From Deroplatys truncata (lineage: Eukaryota; Arthropoda; Insecta; Mantodea; Mantidae), in NCBI GenBank assembly GCA_030765065.1, contig CM060984.1:104761488-104825487 (forward strand): DNA of 64,000 nt, given 5' to 3'. A model generated the notes under the pieces. The model searched no databases, was not told the origin of the DNA, and was given only the letters and a program-made list of their open reading frames with translations. How positions within the stretch are numbered: the first letter of the stretch is position 1; the number at the start of each line of letters is the position of its first letter. Both the position numbers and the translations under genes were made by a program. Of the stretch, positions 57,521 to 64,000 are shown piece after piece.

Positions 57521-58730
57521 TATATGCATAAAATAATAATAAAAATGCATGGAAGAACTGCCTAAATGCTCATCCTATCGAAATTCGTATTTAACAAAAC
57601 ATTCTGAAACTTTATGGTGATATCTTCTATTGGTAACGCCCATTTTGAGATTATTATTTACCTAAAACTGAAAATTAGCAGAGAAATTACGATTATAGTT
57701 TCAGTTAAGTAAAAGGATCTCATTGAGCTGAAAGTTTTGCGAAGGGTTAGGAGATCTGTTTTTTTGAGGGAAGAATTTTACCGTGTGCCTTTGAGCTACG
57801 TAATACACCTCCGTTACGTGGGAGCTTTTGTTTGATGTAGTCGAAATATAACAGTTGCCTTTGGACCCCTACGGCCTCTTTAAAAATAAAAGCTAATTAC
57901 TTGTATTTTATCTATCAAGAACAATGAATCACAACAGTCCTAATCAAGTGCAAGTTTGCTTTTGTTAGGATATTTGAGGATCACCTAGCCTTCTTTATGA
58001 ATTATTTATTTTCATAGACATTCTACAAATTATTCATAAGAATAATATTTTTCAGTTACTTCCTATTAATTGTGAGAAAACGTACGAAGGAAATTACTTC
58101 AATTGCATAATGCTACGGTAATACACAAGTCGCGATAACTCTCAAGTGAATAAATAGTAGACGCTACTTAAGTACTAACCATGATATAATGTACCCCTGA
58201 AACGCTAATGGGAAAAAAGAAAGTCGCTTTGTAATTCAAAATGCACTGCTTAAACTGTGTAAGATTAGAAATTAAAAACGTAATAGCAAAAATAATTTTG
58301 TTGGTGTAAATTCTTAGGTTACGATTCTCGCCAATATGCACGCGCGCTCTATTTTCTAAGATTATAAAAACTATTTTCTGAAGAAGGGGGTTCGGGGAAC
58401 CCCAAATGTCGGTTTTCAATCGAAGGAAGACTAAAGCGTGAAAATTGAAATAAAATATAATTTGGAATTTCCCCTTTAATTCCCCCTATTTTTTAAAAAT
58501 AGTACTGCAGTACCATTTTGTACTGTGAATTTGCTCCACTTCGCAACAACAAAAAAATCTTAACTCCTACACACTTTGGGAAAGAGTTAAACTTTAGAGA
58601 AAGTTTTGCTCTACAAATTGGTACTATTGTTAAATATGGAAGCCTTTATGTGCTCTAGTCGCGTGGTTTGTTTCCTTGCAAATACGTATATGCGAGTTAG
58701 TTGTCTCCTTTATTACTTGTGTAGCTTTTT
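57521..58730. other. No recognised gene or repeat
   Basis: AT-rich. The minus frame 58168-58419 has no motif. Confidence 0.4.
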
Positions 58731-59394
58731 ACTTTCTCTACAACGTACACTAAGTAGGGGAAGCATTGCACTCCACCCAAAAACTCCATATCGATATTTC
58801 ACAAGAAATACATTTTTGGGGCCACCTGAATCCAAAAAACATTTTTAAAAAATGACTATGCGTATAAACATTTTTGATTTTTAAAAAATGACGATTTTGA
58901 TTAAAATACCATATGTTAAAGATATTTACATGCCAAACTGTATACCTCAAATTTTCTGGGAATAGCCAGTGAAGTCCACTTTATTTGGAAGAAATTTTGT
59001 ATAAGGTTGTATAACTGGTACACAAAAAATGTAGATCTCTTTAAAGCACACAATTTATTTAAAATAATTTGTCGTGGCATAAGCCGTTTCTGAGATATCT
59101 GTTAGTAAAAGTTCGAATTGTTCAACCCTTTAATCTCATGGATTTGCAGTTGTTGCTCGCGATTGCATGGAAACTGTATGGAATTTAAGGCCGGCGTATA
59201 GCGTGCAGCTCTTAAAACATTGACTAACGCTGTTTTCTTTGTTTCTATAACGAAATGTGTAATATAGCTATTTTTGCAAAGGTTTATTTGAATTAAAATG
59301 TATAAGATAGAAAAATAAGCCTTGGTAAAAATAGTTTGTATGCCCACTAATAAAGATAGAGGGTAGAGAAAGACATGTGAGTGTATCACATCAA
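58731..59394 (-). mobile_element. HEL-A element, old internally deleted copy
   Basis: ACTTTCTCTACAACGTACAC at the low end and GAGTGTATCACATCAA at the high end, 664 bp. The GT tract and adjacent core are missing. Both ends remain recognisable despite divergence. Confidence 0.72.
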
Positions 59395-60489
59395 TTTTTT
59401 CTGTGACTGATTTCTGGTATAAATTACCTGTTTTTTCAAAAACTATTGAAGATAGCAAAATAAAATTTTGAAGTGTTAATAACAACCTCTAAGTGCTGTT
59501 GTGGATTACTTTTGTGCTGATAAGATGCTTGGTTATTTTAAAAATAATAATTTCTGATACTTTTAATAAAAAGATGGGATAATTGAAAAAATCTATATTC
59601 ATTAATAAAGAAACTTATTGATTAAAAGTAGATTAGTGAACTTATAAGGCATTCGTCCACATCCGGTAAAAATAATTTAGCTTATTAGTCATGAATTTAG
59701 GAAATATGAGGTTGGCGGGTTAAGGCTCTTATTCTCTTAAATCTCAGTAAACTTTTGGTCTACTGCATTTACAGATAAATATTTCGACTTTTTAGGTATA
59801 CCCTATTACACAACCTGGGAAAAGGAGCTCAATTAAATTTTACCTCTGATTGCCAATGTCCTTACGTGTACACGTTTTCTTTCCTCTGTTTTAGCCAACC
59901 GATTGAGTGACAAAATTCGTAAACAACCTCTGACAGCAACACTATAGCTGTTTTCTACTGACAGATGTTGGTTACCATGATATAAATGACAAAGTACGAC
60001 CACATCAAGCAATGTAAATGCTATCCAAGACGGTTAGGCGTTGAATACCAACACTTAACATCAAAGATACAAACCCACAAAGCCATTCTATTAATCATCT
60101 GCTGTCCATGGAGAACTCTAACTTTATGCAAATGGGGTGGTGGAACTGCAGTAATTCTCCCACATTGTCATCAGCTGGTAATCCCGCACACCTCTTGGAA
60201 ACAGGGTGTCCTCAAAATACTGCAACTCAGAAGGATCGTCTACTCCAGTAGATGACATTCAGTCAGCAATTAACTTCCCGGTGTATAAATAAACCCAAAA
60301 GCTAAATTAACCAATTAGTTCACCTACTGAAGGCTTAATAGCAACATATTTATGACTTCTTTAAAACACCTTTCACAGATCCCCGTTTGTTATATACCCT
60401 GCAAAGTATTCATACATAACTAAACTTTGAAATTTCCTTCCCTTGAACAATGGCCTATAAAAATATCGCATCAGATAAGTAATTTGTGC
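59395..60489. other. No recognised gene or repeat
   Basis: Unassigned. The 89-codon frame at 59986-60255 has no recognisable motif. Confidence 0.4.
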
Positions 60490-60720
60490 TTTATTTTCTT
60501 TTAAAGGTTTTCCATTTGTCAGCATGAATGCTATATTTCCATTCTTATAGATTTGTAATTCCCCTTCTTATAAATTACGTCGTCTCAACATTTGAGCCAC
60601 AGTGGATTTCCAAGATGCTCTCGGCCGTCCCCGCTTTCTTCTTCCAATCCAGAAGCGTATTACGCCTTCTTATTCATCCTTTTAACGCGTTGATTGGATT
60701 GTGGGTTTAGAAACGTTGGG
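60490..60720 (-). pseudogene. LINE reverse transcriptase C-terminal fragment
   Basis: The minus strand gives, across frames, RMNKKA and KRGRPRASWKSTVAQMLRR. This fits the basic C-terminus (GKRxxGRPRxxW) of endonuclease/RT LINEs. Only this tail is recognisable. Confidence 0.5.
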
Positions 60721-61390
60721 CACATTTTGATGTGGGATTCCTGGTTTGTTTTGGCGATAGGTTTATAACACATAAGGCGTTTGGTCGGCTAGCTCCGCAA
60801 GTCCTTTCCAGAAAAGGAGAAGGTCTTCTCTCGGAAGTTGTGGAGGGGAGATAAATGAGTACTTCTCGTTCACTCCGTCACTGCCACTTTATGTTGCCCC
60901 ACACTAAAAACAAATTTCCCTTGCTCCCGTCAAACAACAAAATTTACGTTAGCTATGTTCCAGGATCAAACAAAAATTAGATAGACTATTTCTATTTCCC
61001 ATGCTTTAACTCCTTTAACTTTGGTCCGCATATCCTAACCGTTTTTCCTGTATACAGTTTAATCAGTGATGAAGTCCGGCACTTACATTTCATAAATTAT
61101 CCGTCAACTTCGGTTACTGAAGTTAACACGAGTTACTGTTCTGCCTTAACACGAAGTCTCTGACACGGGGTGTCCTGACAACGTTATCACACAGTGTCGA
61201 TGTTATCAACCTTCGAAACTAGCTTCTGCCCTAAATAAAAGTTCTATTTCACGCCCATTCTCTAGTTTTCTAGAGTGTATTTTCTAGTCAAATGGTATTT
61301 GAATGATTTTTTGACCCACGTGATAAAGTTTAACGCTATTTATGGTTGTTGTTCCGTTTTAGAAAGTCCACGTTTCTTGCGTCTACCATT
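60721..61390. other. No recognised gene or repeat
   Basis: Unassigned. Confidence 0.4.
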
Positions 61391-61958
61391 TGAGGCAGCA
61401 TTTTTAACATTTAAATGATTTTAGTCTAATTATATAATACATAAATTCAATAACAGCCCCCCTTAAAGCAATATGTGTATGTAACAACATATATAAAGCG
61501 TATATTAGTCATTATAAATGTTTGTATTATTACGTAAATGTTCAATAATGTTATGTGAATGTATTACGTAATTTAATAATGTAGGAGCTGTGAGAATAAT
61601 AGGTTAAGAGTTGCTAACAATGAGGTAGCCTTGAGGCAATAATGAATTAGAAGGTTTAATAATGCTACTAATCATTCTTGGAGTAACAATATGTAATTTT
61701 TGAGACAGTCTATTAAATAGCCAATCAATAACCAGAAAAAAGCTTAAGTTAAATGAAAGTATTCTATTGGAGTAGGTTTAGCCAATCAGAAACTAAAATG
61801 GAGCAAAATTTACGAATTCAGTTGCCAGTTGCTTGTAAATAGTGTTCCTAACCGGACGCGAGAAGCGTCCTCGAGAAGTTTAATACGTATTCAGTGTGAG
61901 ACAAGAATAGTTTACGTGTTAAAAAGTGTAAGTATTTAATAAAAAACAAATCTCTCAG

Positions 61959-62031
<73 letters not shown>

Positions 62032-62441
62032 AAGTGTTATTTAAATCGTGTCAAGCATTAATAAAAGGAGTGAAGTAAAATTATGTGTAAGCCTACATTC
62101 TTCAGTCGCACCACTCCCTGCTAAGACATTCATGTCTCTAAAATAAAATATATATATAAATGCTGACGCATTTATATATGTATAAATACTGACGCAGCCG
62201 AGGAAAACTAATACATAATATTTAAAGAAACAGTAAAATTACAAAGTTAATATTTTTTAAACTTGGAGCAAAGGCCACCGGAAAGTACATTTGGGGCGAA
62301 GGCTACCGGAAACTTTTTACCATACGTCGGTTGCAACTACTTCAAGTTCGGCTCCCCAACAGTCGAAATACAACACAAACCATCTTCAAATTGACTCCCA
62401 AAGCGTTGGGCAAATAACAATACAACAAACTTCTTCAAATT
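61391..62441 (+). mobile_element. LTR-C copy 7
   Basis: It starts TGAGGCAGCATTTTTAACAT, with CCAAT-type boxes (TAGCCAATCA twice), a CT/TA microsatellite at 61959-62026 where other copies have only a few CTCT, and CTGACGCAGCCGAGGAAAAC near 62190. The leader units include TTGACTCCCAAAGCGTTGGG near 62390. It ends AACAAACTTCTTCAAATT. Confidence 0.78.
61959..62026. repeat. (CT)n(TA)n compound microsatellite
   Basis: About 14 CT followed by about 20 TA units, expanded from the short CTCTATATC found at this place in sister LTR-C copies. Confidence 0.92.
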
Positions 62442-62514
62442 ATCCGCATTATTCTCGCCTGATTGCACTTTCTGTGCGCTTGGCTGACTTTTAGATGCCT
62501 GGTTTATCCCCTTA

Positions 62515-63158
62515 TTGTATGCTGTGTCTGATCTGTACATTTATTCCTCCCCTACACTCTTTTGTCAGTGTCTATCTATAAGCTATTCATTGTCTGGAGA
62601 CCTGCTGTCTCCAATGAATACTGTTTCAATTCTCTTCCTTCTTCACAATACTTTCTGCTCATTCACCGGGAGACCTACTTCTAGAGCCTCCAAGAATTTC
62701 ATAAGTTTTATCATCTTGCTTTGGACTATCGCAACCGGTTATCTCCAAATAATAAAAAGTGTATTGTTCCTTGTTCTGCTGGTATCCCCATACCCAACAT
62801 GATGAGTTCTATGTTCCAGGTCACTCCAAATCCTGCCTTGGATCCTCGTCACCAGAGGTGGGCAACAGGAGTAGGAGAATTCCTATTTGAGGAATATATG
62901 ATTGAGACTTGTAGTACCCTGAACCGCCACGGGAGACGAACAAGTCAAAACAAGAACCCTGAAAACTATCAGAAGAGGCAACGCTCTGGACTTCCAAACT
63001 GGGAGTCAGGTAGAGCTGCTCCTATAAAACTAGGATTGCTAAGTTTTCCAGGATTAATAACACAGCTGGATGCCTGTGAACTACTTGGTTATGCAGCTAA
63101 GCAAATTGGTGTTAATAGCTCGTTAACACATCTGCTGGCGACTGTCGGGCAGCAGTGA
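62515..63158 (+). other. Unrecognised overlapping ORFs
   Basis: Two frames overlap: 62515-62802 (95 codons) and 62721-63158 (145 codons). The second includes FLFEEYMIETCSTLNRHGRR, then NKNPENYQKRQRSGLPNWES and LDACELLGYAAKQIGVNSS. Its composition is protein-like and the 145-codon run is long for this AT-rich DNA, but I know no matching family. It could be a decayed element ORF or a host exon. Confidence 0.3.
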
Positions 63159-63370
63159 AGATAGGGGAAAGCTCTCTATTTAAAACAATAAACGGGTTTA
63201 GGCAACGCTGCAGTATGTCACCAATACTCTCAGCACATATTGGAACACTCATTAATTCGTAGTTTTTCTAAATTCGGAACCATGTGTTTTCTTGAAGCAT
63301 GATTTCCTATAAAGATGTCTCTTCTATTCAGAATCTACTATGCGTCATATTGTTATCCACCGCAAGCTAA

Positions 63371-63665
63371 GTGTCCTCCGTGGCGTAGTGGTTATCACGC
63401 AAGCCTCTAGTTCCCAAGCTCGCGGGCTCAACCCCGGCAGAGGGCGATGGATTTTTTCAGGCATAAAAATCCTTAGCATGACTTCCTTCGGAAGGTAAGT
63501 AAAGCCGGTGGTCCCGTGTCGTAGATTTACAGTACGCAAAAAACCTCAAGGCTGATAAAGAGGCCCCTGAGAAAAATTATCGGTCTTTCACGCCCAATAT
63601 AGAATGGAAAAAAAGAACACTAAGGGCCACAGCAGTTAAAGAGCGTCCATAAATAAAACTCAATG
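63371..63665 (+). mobile_element. SINE-1, tRNA-derived
   Basis: GTCCTCCGTGGCGTAGTGGT (box A) and GCGGGCTCAACCCC (box B), then the CTTCCTTCGGAAGGTAAGTA block. The 3' end is ATAAATAAAACTCAATG. The only plus-strand copy of this family. Confidence 0.85.
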
Positions 63666-63674
63666 TAATTTACT

Positions 63675-64000
63675 ACAAGCTAAGGTTTCAGAGCTTAGGA
63701 TCCTGCATCATCCCCGTGATCCTCTATGGATGTCAAACATGGACTCTATCCGTCAAGCAGCTCGCAACAATAGTGGGAAAAAAACTAGGAGTCACAATGA
63801 AAGACAAAGTTTCTAACACCAACCTGAAAAGAATGACCAACACATCTGAAAGAAGCAGAACGAGCAATGATGGCGATGATTAAGTGGTGGCAAGAATGGA
63901 CCGCTCGAGATGGAAATACGGGGCCACGATGTGGGACCCACACATCGGAAGAAGTCAGGGAAGACCGCGGCTTAGATTGGCATACGTGTTCGTGAAAACG
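63675..64000 (+). pseudogene. LINE reverse transcriptase C-terminal fragment (runs off the window)
   Basis: The plus strand encodes LRSCIIPVILYGCQTWTLSV, then KDKVSNTNLKRMT and ARMDRSRW with GRSQGRPRLR. This is the C-terminal YGCQTW...GRPxxRW region of insect endonuclease/RT (RTE-like) LINEs. The frame changes at least twice. The 5' part is absent and the end lies beyond the window. Confidence 0.72.

Overview
This is a 64-kb piece of a eukaryotic nuclear genome, very probably an insect with a large, repeat-rich genome. The clue to the host is at the left edge. Positions 643-872 on the minus strand encode the start of a T-type voltage-gated calcium channel alpha-1 subunit (Drosophila name Ca-alpha1T), with an acidic N-terminus and the conserved block just before transmembrane segment IS1. 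The exon runs into a near-perfect U12-type AT-AC 5' splice site. The rest of that gene lies beyond the left edge. Everything to the right is upstream or intergenic DNA, and I found no other convincing host exon. The insect assignment is an inference from this exon and from the types of mobile elements present; the species cannot be named.

Most of the remaining sequence is layered mobile DNA. (1) HEL-A is a non-coding ~850-bp family with about seventeen full, rearranged or fragmentary copies on both strands. It has asymmetric inverted terminal motifs, a GT/CA microsatellite in the core, and inserts inside runs of T with no obvious target duplication. I read it as a Helentron/HINE-like (Helitron2-type) non-autonomous element. 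(2) LTR-B (3 copies) and LTR-C (7 copies) are long-terminal-repeat units sharing a terminal motif. Each is followed by a leader of degenerate tandem units resembling a tRNA-Lys primer-binding site. (3) A nearly intact Penelope-like element (11391-13783) sits inside an LTR-C copy. It has a 17-bp target duplication, inverted terminal pLTRs, a minimal hammerhead ribozyme in each pLTR, a reverse transcriptase and a GIY-YIG endonuclease; one frameshift separates the last two. (4) LINE remnants include an RNase H-bearing element split by HEL-A (6890-8825), a Jockey-like element split by a second LINE (40430-42930), and C-terminal pieces at 60490-60720 and at the right edge. (5) At least four tRNA-derived SINE families occur. 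(6) DNA-transposon remnants include a Tc1/mariner-superfamily pseudogene (55195-56791), two mariner-like transposase pieces and a short hAT-like MITE (26784-26937).

Layout: 1-1460 calcium-channel exon and likely 5' region; 1461-6640 mostly unassigned with HEL-A copies; 6640-9640 split LINE, HEL-A and SINE; 9645-14559 two divergent LTR-C copies with the Penelope element in the second; 14560-20900 unassigned DNA plus a dense block of old HEL-A pieces; 21057-33041 LTR-B and LTR-C copies, including a HEL-A within HEL-A within LTR-B nest; 33042-38000 HEL-A and SINEs; 39584-39982 a 28-bp minisatellite; 40430-42930 nested LINEs; 42931-46356 unassigned; 46357-54695 LTR, HEL-A and transposase remnants; 55195-64000 transposase pseudogene, HEL-A, LTR-C, SINE and LINE remnants.

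All element families were recognised by comparing copies within this window and by remembered protein motifs. No database search was run. Boundaries of old copies are approximate.
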